Counted from the first letter of the stretch, positions 52,601-61,284 are shown. The stretch: DNA of 64,000 nt from Pannonibacter sp051860505 (GCF_051860505.1 NZ_JBHYDX010000003.1:172290-236289), one strand, 5' to 3'. Notes: generated by a model not told the origin, from the letters alone. Numbers and translations: made by a program.

Positions 52601-53117
52601 CACCGGCATTTCCAACATCAACCGCGAGGCACGCGAGCGGCTGCTGGCGTCCTTCGAGGTGGTCAACGGCCACTTCCAGCGCCTGTTCACCCACTTGTTT
52701 GGCGGCGGCACGGCTGAACTGCAGCTTGTCGACAGTGACGATCCGCTGGACGCCGGGCTGGAAATCGTCGCGCGCCCCCCGGGCAAAAAGCCGCAGACGA
52801 TGACGCTGCTGTCCGGCGGCGAGCAGGCCCTGACCGCGATGGCGCTGATCTTTGCCGTGTTCCTGACCAACCCGGCCCCGATCTGCGTGCTGGATGAAGT
52901 CGATGCGCCGCTGGATGACGCCAACGTGGAGCGCTACTGCGACCTTCTGGACGAGATGGCCCGGCGTACCGAAACGCGCTTTGTCGTCATCACCCATAAC
53001 CCGATCACCATGGCCCGGATGAACCGGCTGTTCGGCGTCACGATGGCCGAGCGCGGCGTGTCGCAGCTGGTCTCCGTGGACCTGGAAACCGCGGAACGAT
53101 TCCGCGATGCGGTATAA
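49662..53117 (+). CDS. smc: Chromosome partition protein SMC
   Basis: 1151 aa, starting at GTG 49662 behind GGGAGGGG. The N-terminal Walker A is VVGPNGCGKSNLVEALRWVMGE; two long coiled coils flank a hinge (about 515-620); the C-terminal head has the signature LLSGGEQALTAMALIFA and Walker B ICVLDEVDAPLDD. SMC with ScpAB organises and segregates the chromosome. No scpA or scpB is in the window. Confidence 0.97.
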   Translation: MKFTKLRVVGFKSFVEPMEFVIGDGLTGVVGPNGCGKSNLVEALRWVMGENSYKNMRASGMDDVIFSGSLNRPARNTAEVTLFLENSERRAPAGFNDADLLEVSRRIEREAGSVYRINAKDVRARDVQLLFADASTGARSPAMVRQGQIGELISAKPTSRRQILEEAAGISGLHSRRNEAEIRLRAAEQNLERLEDVLVQIDAQIDNLRRQSRQAARYRNLSSEIRAAEAGILFLRVTEARAGLEEAERLYSAGRAEVVKAAEAQTEAAKTQAIAAHRLPEIRDTAARAGAALQRLVIARNELDAEDRRVRERLVDLDRRLGQLVGDIAREEQLVAENDEVLERLAEERAELVEENETAMERAELAAERVASASEAVVVLEDKLTVATRAAAELAAQRQQFQRSAEETRQRAERLGSQAADAARVREALRAEMDAADGVAECSEKLEEAEAAVMAAEEAAEIAELRTASAREAEQNARVPLAEAERLQSRLETEARTLESVLSTFAGAFTPVVDALTVEPGLETALGAALGDDLEASLDASAPVRWTGAAIAAGDPALPDGTVALSRHVEAPAALARRLAQIGLVDAASGADLAHGLKPGQRLVTREGHLWRWDGLQVAADAPTPAAQRLAQKNRLAALGEDIRVARDKTAAARSTLENAGRLVRQAGDAEQEARQRLRDRQRAAAEARETLLAAERAVSQLALRLQGAEDLARRLAEEAEEARERHAEAVERLELLPDADEHIETIQSLQGEIASARAALSEARVLADGLAREKQLRDRRLEAIARETESWKSRARNAASQIETLRQRREEAEEERQELIEAPEDIELRRREVLTALSKAEEVRRAADDELLRAESAQAGVDRLAREAQDALARAREAHIRAEERLEAARQRVQEIVARIDEALGVPLDQLPGLAGMADGAPLPDLEALERKLDRLKAERERLGGVNLRAEDELTEIDGQRSTLAGERDDLVEAIRRLRTGISNINREARERLLASFEVVNGHFQRLFTHLFGGGTAELQLVDSDDPLDAGLEIVARPPGKKPQTMTLLSGGEQALTAMALIFAVFLTNPAPICVLDEVDAPLDDANVERYCDLLDEMARRTETRFVVITHNPITMARMNRLFGVTMAERGVSQLVSVDLETAERFRDAV

Positions 53118-53233
53118 CACGTGCTCACGGCGGGAAATCCGTCGGCAATCTCCCTGTGCCAGCGCATGTCCATGCCGGTCACAATTGCCAAATCTTTCAG
53201 AATTTCAGATGTTTAGATAAAATCTCGGTGTTC

Positions 53234-53262
53234 TTGACAGGCTGCCGGGTGCCGACTATTGT
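53234..53262 (+). promoter_or_regulatory. Probable sigma-70 promoter of the F0 ATP synthase operon
   Basis: TTGACA (53234-53239) and TATTGT (53257-53262) are separated by 17 bases, a textbook arrangement. It lies 59 bases before the atpI start and after smc. Confidence 0.7.
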
Positions 53263-53320
53263 GCGCGCGGCTTGAGGGGGCTCGGGAGCCGTCGAAACCA
53301 GGGCTGGATATGGGGCACGT

Positions 53321-53743
53321 ATGAACCAGTCGTCACAGCCGGGTGGAGACAATGGCTCCGGACGGGATCCTTCTGAGGCCGACCTGTCTGCGCGACGGGA
53401 CAAGCTGACCCAGAAGCTCGATGAGCATCGCCGCAGCGAACAACGCGCTGAGGCCAGGCAGTCGAGCAGCACGGGGGCCGGGATTGCCCAGGCTATGAAA
53501 CTCTCATCGGAGTTCATAGCGGGTATCGCGGTCGGTGCGATGATGGGCTGGCTGCTGGATCACTGGGTCGGGACGTCACCATTCGGGTTGATCGTCTTTC
53601 TTCTCCTGGGATTCGTTGCTGGTGTGCTGAATGTGCTGCGCTCGGCCGGAGTGGTCGCGGAGCAGAGACGGCCTGGCCAGCGTGTCGACGTGCAGAAAAA
53701 AGGCGAAAGCCGTGGGTTTGGTCCGGATTCGGGCGACAAGTGA
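53321..53743 (+). CDS. atpI: ATP synthase protein I
   Basis: 140 aa. A charged, hydrophilic N-terminus of about 60 residues precedes two membrane helices (FIAGIAVGAMMGWLLDHW and FGLIVFLLLGFVAGVLNVL), the AtpI/AtpZ layout. AtpI helps assemble the c ring. It is the first gene of atpI-B-E-F2-F. Confidence 0.92.
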   Translation: MNQSSQPGGDNGSGRDPSEADLSARRDKLTQKLDEHRRSEQRAEARQSSSTGAGIAQAMKLSSEFIAGIAVGAMMGWLLDHWVGTSPFGLIVFLLLGFVAGVLNVLRSAGVVAEQRRPGQRVDVQKKGESRGFGPDSGDK

Positions 53744-53820
53744 CTTGACGCGTTCACAGCGCGATGATTATGAGCGCGCGCAGACAGTGCTCATGAACGA
53801 TTAACGGCGAAGGTAGACCG

Positions 53821-54570
53821 GTGGCGAACGATCCGATCCATCAGTTCCACATCAAGACTCTCGTGCCAATCGAAGTCGGTGGTGTAGACCTGTCTTTCAC
53901 CAATGCGTCCTTGTTCATGGTGCTGACGGTCGTTACGGCCTCGGTATTCCTGATTTTCTCATCTTCCAGCCGCGGCCTGATCCCGAGCCGCTGGCAGTCG
54001 ATGTCGGAACTCAGCTATGAGTTCGTGGCGGGCATGCTCCGGACCGGTGCCGGTAACGAGGGCATGCGCTTCTTCCCGATGGTGTTCTCGCTGTTCATGT
54101 TCGTTCTGATCGCGAACCTGCTCGGCATGTTCCCCTACTTCTACACGATCACCAGTCAGATCATCGTGACCTTCGCGCTTGCGATGCTGGTCATTCTGAC
54201 GGTAACGATCTACGGCTTTGCGAAGCACGGGCTGCATTTCCTGCATCTCTTCGTGCCGGCTGGCGTGCCTTCCGCGCTTGTGCCGATCGTTGCGCCGATC
54301 GAAATCATCTCTTTCCTGTCTCGCCCGATCAGCCTTTCCGTTCGTCTGTTTGCGAACATGCTGGCTGGTCACATCACCCTGAAGGTGTTTGCCGGGTTCG
54401 TAGTCACGCTCAGTGCTGCGGGTACGGCCGGAATCTTCGGTGCCGTCCTTCCTCTCGGAATGACGGTGGCGTTGACGGCGTTGGAATTCCTCGTCGCTTT
54501 CCTGCAGGCCTACGTGTTCACGCTGCTCACCTGCATGTATCTCAACGACGCGCTCCACCCGTCCCACTAA
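53821..54570 (+). CDS. atpB: ATP synthase subunit a
   Basis: 249 aa from GTG 53821. It contains the essential arginine in ISLSVRLFANMLAGH and the half-channel helices around it. With the c ring it forms the proton path of F0. Its neighbours encode c, b' and b; the F1 genes are elsewhere, as usual in alphaproteobacteria. Confidence 0.97.
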   Translation: MANDPIHQFHIKTLVPIEVGGVDLSFTNASLFMVLTVVTASVFLIFSSSSRGLIPSRWQSMSELSYEFVAGMLRTGAGNEGMRFFPMVFSLFMFVLIANLLGMFPYFYTITSQIIVTFALAMLVILTVTIYGFAKHGLHFLHLFVPAGVPSALVPIVAPIEIISFLSRPISLSVRLFANMLAGHITLKVFAGFVVTLSAAGTAGIFGAVLPLGMTVALTALEFLVAFLQAYVFTLLTCMYLNDALHPSH

Positions 54571-54637
54571 GCTCACCCGATCACGTGGCCGCAGGCCGCA
54601 TGAGCAAGCTGACAACAGTCAACTAGGAGTATTTGTC

Positions 54638-54865
54638 ATGGAAGCAGAAGCCGCAAAGTTCATTGCAGCTGGTATCGCAGCTCTGGGCATGGGCCTCGTG
54701 GCCCTCGCTCTCGGCAACATCTTCTCGAACTACCTGTCGGGCGCACTGCGCAACCCGTCGGCAGCTGATGGCCAGTTTGGCCGCCTGGTGTTCGGCTTCG
54801 CCGTTACCGAAGCTCTGGGCATCTTCTGCTTGCTGATCGCCCTGCTGCTCCTGTTCGCAGTCTGA
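54638..54865 (+). CDS. atpE: ATP synthase subunit c
   Basis: 75 aa: two helices joined by the polar loop GALRNPSAADG. The proton-carrying carboxylate is Glu58 in AVTEALGIF. ACTAGGAGTATTTGTC precedes the ATG. Confidence 0.97.
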   Translation: MEAEAAKFIAAGIAALGMGLVALALGNIFSNYLSGALRNPSAADGQFGRLVFGFAVTEALGIFCLLIALLLLFAV

Positions 54866-54946
54866 TCCTTCGCCCGCTGGCGATTTGGAAACAGAACGAT
54901 CGACGGCGGCGCAATCGCGCCGCCGATTCGATAATTGGAGGCGATA

Positions 54947-55501
54947 ATGGCAGGACAAGCCCAAAATACCGCGGGAACCCATGTCGTGGATATTCCCGCC
55001 GCAGAGCATGGGGCCGGTTTTCCGCCGTTCGATCCGACCCATTTTGTCTCGCAGCTGTTCTGGCTGTTGATCTCTTTCGTGGTCTTCTACTGGATCATGA
55101 AGAACGTGGCCCTGCCGCGTATCGCCGGTATCCTTGAGGATCGGCGGGATCGGATTGCCGGAGACCTCGCGGAAGCCGACAGGCTGAAGCGGGAGACCGA
55201 CGAGGCTATCGCTGCGTACGAGCAGGCTCTCGCTGAAGCGCGTGGCCGCGCTCGCTCGATTGCGAATGACACGCGCGACAAGCTGAAAGCCGAAACCACA
55301 GCCACGCGCGAGCAGGCTGAGGCGGGGATTGCAGCCAAGATCGCCGATGCCGAAGCCCGGATCGGTGGCATCAAGGCTGCCGCTCTGGTGCAGGTCGGAG
55401 ACATCGCAGTGGAGACTTCGACGGCTCTCGTTGAAGCGCTGATCGGCGTCACGCCGGCCCGTTCCGAAGTGGAACTCGCCGTCAAGAACATCAACGGCTG
55501 A
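54947..55501 (+). CDS. atpF2: ATP synthase subunit b'
   Basis: 184 aa from ATG 54947 behind TTGGAGGCG. A non-conserved N-terminus of about 30 residues leads to one helix (FWLLISFVVFYWIMKNVALPRIAGILEDR) and a long alpha-helical tail. This is the b' half of the heterodimeric peripheral stalk found in photosynthetic-lineage and other alphaproteobacteria. Confidence 0.94.
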   Translation: MAGQAQNTAGTHVVDIPAAEHGAGFPPFDPTHFVSQLFWLLISFVVFYWIMKNVALPRIAGILEDRRDRIAGDLAEADRLKRETDEAIAAYEQALAEARGRARSIANDTRDKLKAETTATREQAEAGIAAKIADAEARIGGIKAAALVQVGDIAVETSTALVEALIGVTPARSEVELAVKNING

Positions 55502-55514
55502 GGGGACACGGACC

Positions 55515-55997
55515 ATGATGGATGCATCCTTCTGGGCACTTGTCGCCCTCATCCTGTTCTTCGCGCTGCTCTACAAGCTCGACATTCACACCAAGATCGG
55601 CGCCGCACTCGACAAGCGTGCGAATGACATCCGCCGCGAACTCGAGGAAGCCCGCAAGCTTCGCGAGGAAGCACAGGCATTGATGTCCGAATATCAGCGC
55701 CGTCGGCATGAAGCCGAAGCCGAAGCCGAGGCGATTGTCGCCGAAGCCCGCGCCGAGGCCGAGCAACTGACTGTTGAAACCACGCGTGCGCTCGAGGAAA
55801 TGATCGCACGTCGCAGCAAGATTGCTGAAGACAAGATCAGCCAGGCCGAAATCCAGGCAATCGCAGAGGTCAAGGCCAAGGCTGCCGATCTCGCTGTCGC
55901 GGCTGCCGAAACGCTGCTCAAGGCCAATGTGTCGGACAAGATTTCCGGCGCGCTGCTTGCCAAGAGCATCGAACAGGTCAAGTCGGGTCTCAACTGA
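55515..55997 (+). CDS. atpF: ATP synthase subunit b
   Basis: 160 aa. One N-terminal helix (FWALVALILFFALLYKL) and a coiled tail rich in Ala, Glu and Arg (EAEAEAEAIVAEARAEAEQL). It pairs with b' to form the stalk. It starts 13 bases after b' and is followed by a terminator. Confidence 0.96.
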   Translation: MMDASFWALVALILFFALLYKLDIHTKIGAALDKRANDIRRELEEARKLREEAQALMSEYQRRRHEAEAEAEAIVAEARAEAEQLTVETTRALEEMIARRSKIAEDKISQAEIQAIAEVKAKAADLAVAAAETLLKANVSDKISGALLAKSIEQVKSGLN

Positions 55998-56021
55998 GAC
56001 AACTGGCGACCCAGTCTGAAA

Positions 56022-56048
56022 AAGCGGCCCTCGTGGCCGCTTTTTTGT
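56022..56048 (+). terminator. Rho-independent terminator of the F0 operon
   Basis: AAAGCGGCC and GGCCGCTTT form a 9-bp stem with a 5-base loop (CTCGT), followed by TTTTG, 24 bases after the atpF stop. Confidence 0.93.
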
Positions 56049-56074
56049 TTTCTGGGGGGCAGGGTCAGTCGCTC

Positions 56075-56725
56075 TCAGCGCGCGTCCAGCAGCGCAGCAA
56101 TCGGCTTGAACGACCTGCGATGCAGCGGGCAGGGGCCGAGCAGCGTGAGCGCCGCCATATGCGCCGGCACGCCATAGCCCTTGTGCACGGCAAAGCCAAA
56201 GCCGGGATAGTCCGCATCGGCTGTGACCATCATCCTGTCCCGGACCACCTTGGCAATGATGGAGGCCGCGGCCACCGCAAGACAGCGGGCGTCGCCCTTG
56301 ACCAGCGCTTGCCCGTCGATCCCGAGCCCCGGCGGCACATCGCGCCCGTCGACCACCACATGTCGCGGCTGCAGGGCCAAGCCCTGCACAGAGCGCCGCA
56401 TCGCCTGAAGCGTTGCTGCCCGGATGTTGATCTGGTCGATTGTCGCTGCGGATGCGCCGGCAAAGCTCACCCAGGCACTGGCGCAGATCTCTTCGAACAG
56501 CGCTTCACGTTTTGCCTCGGTCAGCTTCTTGGAATCATTCAGCCCGTCCGGCAATCGCGCATAGTCGAGGATTACGGCCGCCGTCACCACAGGCCCGGCC
56601 CATGGCCCGCGCCCGGCCTCGTCCACGCCGGCCAGACGCCCGTCCAGCTTCTCCGCCATCCGCGCCTCGGCCCTGGCATCGAGTGCATCGCCAAAGGGGA
56701 GGTCAAACAGACCTGGGGTTTTCAT
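56075..56725 (-). CDS. rnhB: Ribonuclease HII
   Basis: 216 aa from ATG 56725 (MKTPGLFDLP). The active site is readable: GVDEAGRGPWAGPV with Asp-Glu, VVVDGRDVP, and VTADADYPGFGF. It cuts at single ribonucleotides and RNA primers in DNA. The frame stays open to 56944 but that stretch is repeat DNA. It is convergent with atpF. Confidence 0.96.
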   Translation of the reverse strand: MKTPGLFDLPFGDALDARAEARMAEKLDGRLAGVDEAGRGPWAGPVVTAAVILDYARLPDGLNDSKKLTEAKREALFEEICASAWVSFAGASAATIDQINIRAATLQAMRRSVQGLALQPRHVVVDGRDVPPGLGIDGQALVKGDARCLAVAAASIIAKVVRDRMMVTADADYPGFGFAVHKGYGVPAHMAALTLLGPCPLHRRSFKPIAALLDAR

Positions 56726-56879
56726 GCAATGGTTTCCGAAAGGCTGTTTGCGGCAGCGAGGAGCTAAAATGCGGCAAAGCGAAAGCGAGGCCGGACGGCT
56801 GGCTGTGTATTCGCGCAGTTCAGACAGCGAAGTCACGTACCTTGCAGACTTTGCGCAAGGGAGGTCGGCCGCAGCGCCT

Positions 56880-57108
56880 CCGCTCCCCTCCCCCTCGTGG
56901 GGAGGGGTTTGGGGGTGGGGGGAGCGGACTAAAATCCAGGTCACTTACGTTCATGACCAGGCCTAATTCAAACGCCTAGTGATGTGACGGCCTTCCGTGC
57001 CCCCCACCCTTCCCCACCAAGGGGAGGGGGGCTGAGAGGCCTCGAAAACCGTCTGCCTGCAAATGCGTTAGCCCTCCAAAGAGTGGGAGGGGGGCTGAGA
57101 GGCCTGCG
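56880..57108. repeat. Dispersed inverted repeat, CCCCTCCCC family (copy C) plus a short direct repeat
   Basis: CCCCTCCCCCTCGTGGGGAG on the left pairs with CTTCCCCACCAAGGGGAGGG on the right, up to 57044. The element ends with GGGGGGCTGAGAGGCCTCGAAAACC, whose first part recurs at 57087-57106, just before the maeB stop. Between rnhB and maeB (383 bp) no gene is seen. Confidence 0.7.
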
Positions 57109-59412
57109 TCACTCCACCTCGGCCTGCGTCTTCTTCTGCGCTTCCACCACGGCCAGCGCTGACATGTTGACCACGCCGCGTGAGGTCACGGACGGCGTCA
57201 GGATATGCGCCGGCTTGGCGGTACCAAGCAGGATCGGCCCCACATGCAGCGCGTCGGTTGCGACCTTCAAGAGGTTGAGGGCGATGTTGGCCGCGTCCAG
57301 CCCCGGGAATACCAGCAGGTTCGCTTCGCCTTTCAGGCGGCTGTTTGGCATCACGCGCTGGCGCAGGGCGGCTGACAAAGCCGAATCGCCATGCATTTCG
57401 CCGTCCACCTCCAGATCCGGACAGCGCGTCCAAAGGATCTCGAGCGCCGCGCGCATCTTTTCGCCCGACCCGAGTTCCCGCGATCCGAAGTTCGATGCTG
57501 CCAGCAGCGCCACCTTCGGCTCGATACCAAAGCGGCGGATTTCCTCGGCCGCCAGCGTCGCCATCTCGGCTATTTCCTTTGCGCAAGGATCCGTGGTGAC
57601 AAAGGTATCGGTCAGGAACAGTGCACCTCGGTCATTGATCAGCAGCGACAGGGCGGACAGGTCGGCGACCCCCTCGCGTACGCCAATAATCTGCCGGATG
57701 TCGCGCAGGTGCCGGATGTAGCGCCCTTCCAGGCCACAGATCGTGGCATCTGCCTCGCCGCGTCGCACCGCCAGCGCCGCGATGACGGTGGAGTTGGTGC
57801 GGACGATGGTGCGCGCTGCATCATGCGGCACGCCCTTGCGGCCGACACAGGCGAAATATTCCTCGACATAGTCGCGGTAGCGCGGATCATCCTGCGGGTT
57901 GACGAATTCGAAGTCGACGCCAGGCCTGATTTTCAGGCCGAAGCGCTCGCAGCGGGCGTTCAGCACGTCCGGGCGTCCGACCAGGATCGGCACGGCCACC
58001 TTGTCCTCGATCAGCACCTGCGCGGCCCGGAGCACCCGTTCGTCTTCGCCTTCGGCATAGATGATGCGCTTGGGCTCACGCATGGCGGCCTGGATGATCG
58101 GCTTCATGACGAGGCCGGAGCGAAACACGAAGCGGTTCAGCACATCCTGATAAGCTTCGAAATCCGCGATCGGCCGCGTCGCCACGCCGGTTTCCATGGC
58201 CGCACGGGCGACTGCCGGTGCGATGCGCAGGATCAGGCGCTGGTCGAAGGGCGAGGGGATCAGATACTTCGGCCCGAAATTCTCGCTTGCCCCGCCATAG
58301 GCCCGTGCGGCGACGTCCGAGGGCTCTTCCTTGGCAAGGCCGGCGATGGCCGCCACGGCGGCGTGTTTCATCTCCTCGTTGATCGTCGTTGCGCCCACGT
58401 CCAGCGCGCCGCGGAAGATGTAGGGGAAGCAGAGAACGTTGTTCACCTGGTTCGGGTAGTCCGAGCGTCCGGTGCACATCATCACGTCGTCGCGGACGCT
58501 GAGTGCGTCCTCGGGCAGGATCTCCGGATTGGGGTTGGCAAGCGCCAGGATCAGCGGTCGCGGCGCCATTCTGGCCACCATCTCCGGCTTCAGCACGCCG
58601 GCAGCCGACAGGCCGAGGAACACATCCGCGCCTTCGATGATCTCGCCGAGCGTGCGCTTGTCGGTCTTCTGGGCATAGATCGATTTCCACGGGTCCATCA
58701 GGACCTCGCGGCCTTCATAGACCACGCCCTCGATATCCGAGATCCATACATTCTCGCGTTTCACGCCAAGCGAGACGAGCAGGTTGAGGCAGGCGAGCGC
58801 AGCCGCGCCCGCGCCGGACGCCACCACCTTGACGGTGCCGATCGGCTTGCCGGCCAGCTCCAGCGCGTTCTTGACTGCCGCACCGACGATGATCGCCGTG
58901 CCATGCTGGTCATCGTGGAACACCGGGATCTTCATCCGCTCGCGCAGCTTGGCCTCGATCTGGAAGCACTCGGGCGCCTTGATGTCTTCCAGATTGATGC
59001 CGCCGAAGGTCGGCTCCAGCGCCGCGACCGCATCGACGAAGCGGTCGACGTCCAGTTCATCCACCTCGATGTCGAACACGTCGATGCCGGCGAATTTCTT
59101 GAACAGGACGGCCTTGCCCTCCATCACCGGCTTGGAGGCCAGCGGGCCAATGGCACCAAGGCCCAGCACCGCCGTGCCGTTCGAAATCACGCCGACCAGG
59201 TTGGCGCGGGAGGTGTAGAGCGCAGCCGTCGACGGGTCGCGGGCGATTTCGAGGCAGGGAGCAGCGACACCCGGCGAATAGGCCAGCGCCAGGTCGCGCT
59301 GGTTGCCCAGCGGCTTGGTCGGCTTGATCTCCAGCTTGCCCGGACGCGGATGGGAGTGGAAATAGAGTGCGGCCTCGGTGAGGTCGGATCCGGCCTTCTT
59401 GGTATCGCTCAT
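57109..59412 (-). CDS. maeB: NADP-dependent malic enzyme with phosphotransacetylase-like domain
   Basis: 767 aa from ATG 59412. Residues 1 to about 430 are the malic enzyme part (AYSPGVAAPCLEIARD, FHDDQHGTAIIVGAAVKNAL, GAGAAALACLNLLVSLGV). Residues from about 440 form a PTA-type domain (IIYAEGEDERVLRAAQVL, FLTDTFVTTDP) that is regulatory and usually inactive. It converts malate to pyruvate and NADPH. GCGAGAGGCACC precedes the start. Confidence 0.95.
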   Translation of the reverse strand: MSDTKKAGSDLTEAALYFHSHPRPGKLEIKPTKPLGNQRDLALAYSPGVAAPCLEIARDPSTAALYTSRANLVGVISNGTAVLGLGAIGPLASKPVMEGKAVLFKKFAGIDVFDIEVDELDVDRFVDAVAALEPTFGGINLEDIKAPECFQIEAKLRERMKIPVFHDDQHGTAIIVGAAVKNALELAGKPIGTVKVVASGAGAAALACLNLLVSLGVKRENVWISDIEGVVYEGREVLMDPWKSIYAQKTDKRTLGEIIEGADVFLGLSAAGVLKPEMVARMAPRPLILALANPNPEILPEDALSVRDDVMMCTGRSDYPNQVNNVLCFPYIFRGALDVGATTINEEMKHAAVAAIAGLAKEEPSDVAARAYGGASENFGPKYLIPSPFDQRLILRIAPAVARAAMETGVATRPIADFEAYQDVLNRFVFRSGLVMKPIIQAAMREPKRIIYAEGEDERVLRAAQVLIEDKVAVPILVGRPDVLNARCERFGLKIRPGVDFEFVNPQDDPRYRDYVEEYFACVGRKGVPHDAARTIVRTNSTVIAALAVRRGEADATICGLEGRYIRHLRDIRQIIGVREGVADLSALSLLINDRGALFLTDTFVTTDPCAKEIAEMATLAAEEIRRFGIEPKVALLAASNFGSRELGSGEKMRAALEILWTRCPDLEVDGEMHGDSALSAALRQRVMPNSRLKGEANLLVFPGLDAANIALNLLKVATDALHVGPILLGTAKPAHILTPSVTSRGVVNMSALAVVEAQKKTQAEVE

Positions 59413-59555
59413 GGTGCCTCTCGCTGCGGCAGGTCCGCCCTGCCTGAATATCACCCGCAAGCCATGGCGTGACGGCATCGCGGGAGCAATCCTTTAGACC
59501 TTAGACCAGCCGCTTCGCAAACGGAACCTCAGGAAAGGGCATGAACCGGTCTGTC

Positions 59556-60236
59556 CTAAGCCGTTGCAGCGCCATGTGTCTTGCCGGCGGCTTCTGCTGG
59601 CGCCGCCCGCATGTACAGCCACATCAGCAGGAACAGGACGCCGGCGTTGCACACGTGCCAGAGGAAATGCGTGCCGAAGGGCAGGGCACCGCAGACGGGG
59701 CCGTCCAGCGTGCGGAAGGTCAGCGACAGGGTGAACAGCGCACCGGTCGCAACAAGGCCGAGCGCCGTGTCCCGGCTGCGCCGAAAACACAGCGCTCCGA
59801 CCACGAAAATCGCCGCCAGCGCAGGAAGATCGTTGGACGATGGGCCCAAGAACGGTTCGGCCAGCAAGGCGACCAAGGGTGAGATGACTGTAAACAAGAT
59901 CATCGTGCCGATGGCGGTGCCAAACGGAGCGCCGAGAAACCGGATCAGCGCCAACATCATATACATCTGCGTGAACGTGGTAGCGGGGATCATATCCGCC
60001 TTCATCGACCATCTGTTCGCAAAGGTGTGAAACAGGAAGGATCCGATTCCGATTCCGGCAATAAGTAAGATCAATGAAAGCGCCCCATAGTCGCGATTGC
60101 GCAGGTTGAACCAGACCCGCAAGGCGACGGCTGCAGCTACGAGGAAGGCGGTGCTCGAGGCAGCATTCAGGGGCTCGGCCCAGAACGAGGCATCGAGCCG
60201 TTCACAGTAGAAATCGAGGTTTTCTGTCCAGTTCAC
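59556..60236 (-). CDS. Ceramidase-like membrane protein, copy 1
   Basis: 226 aa from GTG 60236 behind GGTGGAGGC. Seven helices and the metal-site histidines of the alkaline ceramidase superfamily are visible: LFHTFANRWSMKADMIP and HFLWHVCNAG. The family hydrolyses amides of sphingolipids in eukaryotes; bacterial members are uncharacterised. Its C-terminal 70 residues are almost identical to those of the next gene because of a shared 217-bp tract, whereas the first 130 residues differ widely. Confidence 0.82.
   Translation of the reverse strand: MNWTENLDFYCERLDASFWAEPLNAASSTAFLVAAAVALRVWFNLRNRDYGALSLILLIAGIGIGSFLFHTFANRWSMKADMIPATTFTQMYMMLALIRFLGAPFGTAIGTMILFTVISPLVALLAEPFLGPSSNDLPALAAIFVVGALCFRRSRDTALGLVATGALFTLSLTFRTLDGPVCGALPFGTHFLWHVCNAGVLFLLMWLYMRAAPAEAAGKTHGAATA
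59606..59822. repeat. 217-bp tract shared by the two ceramidase genes (copy 1)
   Basis: Identical to 60419-60635 at all but one of 217 positions (59637 G against 60450 C). Just outside it the two genes diverge at once. Confidence 0.95.
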
Positions 60237-60368
60237 AGTGCCTCCACCCTATCTGGTCTTTGTCGCGGCATGGTTTGTTACGCCCGTTGACGGCCTTACA
60301 TGCGATGGGACGATCCGGCTTTCGCTGCGGACCATCTGAACGCCACAAAGCAGATTGGCGTGAAAATT

Positions 60369-61049
60369 CTAGAGGCTGGCGCGAGGCGTGCCGGTGCTGC
60401 AGTAAGTGTTGCCACAGGCCCGCATGTACAGCCACATCAGCAGGAACAGCACGCCGGCGTTGCACACGTGCCAGAGGAAATGCGTGCCGAAGGGCAGGGC
60501 ACCGCAGACGGGGCCGTCCAGCGTGCGGAAGGTCAGCGACAGGGTGAACAGCGCACCGGTCGCAACAAGGCCGAGCGCCGTGTCCCGGCTGCGCCGAAAA
60601 CACAGCGCTCCGACCACGAAAATCGCCGCCAGCGCCGGCAGATACCCGGCCGATGATCCGACCAGCGGCGCGGCCAGCCGGCCGATGAAGGGAGATGCGA
60701 CAAGAAACAGCGCCGTCGTGCCACCGGCGACAACCGCTCCGGCACCGATGAAGCGGCGCAGGGCCAGAAACAGATAGAGGTGGATGAAGATGGCGATGGG
60801 GATCACATCCGCCAGCATCGACCAGCGGTTTGCATAGGTGTGGAACAGGAAGGATCCGATCCCGGTTGCCGTCACCACGCCGATGAGCGCCAGCGCGCTC
60901 CAGTCCTTTGGGGCCCGCTGCAGCCAGATCCGCAGCGCCAGCGCGGCCGCCACAAGAAATGCCGCATTGGTCACGGCATTGAGCGGCTCGGCCCAGAACG
61001 AGGCATCAAGCCGCTCGCAATACTGATCAAGGCTCTCGGTCCAGTTCAT
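60369..61049 (-). CDS. Ceramidase-like membrane protein, copy 2
   Basis: 226 aa from ATG 61049 behind CAGGAGGGC. It keeps the same histidine and aspartate motifs (LFHTYANRWSMLADVIP, HFLWHVCNAG) and helix pattern. It lies upstream of copy 1 with a 132-bp gap, so they form a tandem pair. The C-terminal end after WLYMRA differs (CGNTYCSTGTPRASL), where the shared tract stops. Confidence 0.82.
   Translation of the reverse strand: MNWTESLDQYCERLDASFWAEPLNAVTNAAFLVAAALALRIWLQRAPKDWSALALIGVVTATGIGSFLFHTYANRWSMLADVIPIAIFIHLYLFLALRRFIGAGAVVAGGTTALFLVASPFIGRLAAPLVGSSAGYLPALAAIFVVGALCFRRSRDTALGLVATGALFTLSLTFRTLDGPVCGALPFGTHFLWHVCNAGVLFLLMWLYMRACGNTYCSTGTPRASL
60419..60635. repeat. 217-bp tract shared by the two ceramidase genes (copy 2)
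   Basis: Partner of 59606-59822, offset by 813 bases in the same orientation, with one mismatch. Confidence 0.95.
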
Positions 61050-61154
61050 GCCAACGCCCTCCTGTCTGACTGTTGTCGCACCCCGTCATGACGGGCAGAT
61101 GAGGGCGGGCGAGGGCCGGGACAAGCCCGGCCATACGCGGCTGTCATCTCCCGT

Positions 61155-61284
61155 CGTCATCCCGGGCGAGAGCGCAGCGAAGACCCGGGACCGGAGAGCC
61201 AAGGGCCTTTTGATCCTGGCTCATTGAAAATCGCCACCTCGGCTCACCGGTCCCGGCTCAAGCTGTCGCTCGTCCGGGATGACG
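61155..61284. repeat. Dispersed inverted repeat (copy 5)
   Basis: CGTCATCCCGGGCGAGAG at the left and CGTCCGGGATGACG near the right are reverse complements; inner parts (ACCCGGGACCGGAGAGCC, GGCTCACCGGTCCCGGCTCA) also pair. It sits between the start of ceramidase copy 2 and the stop of the aminotransferase, so it is downstream of the latter and could end its transcript. Confidence 0.75.

Noticed and set aside
32778..57044. CRISPR-like repeats of the CCCCTCCCC type
   Set aside because: Copies are isolated inverted pairs tens of kb apart, with no regular spacing, spacers or cas genes.
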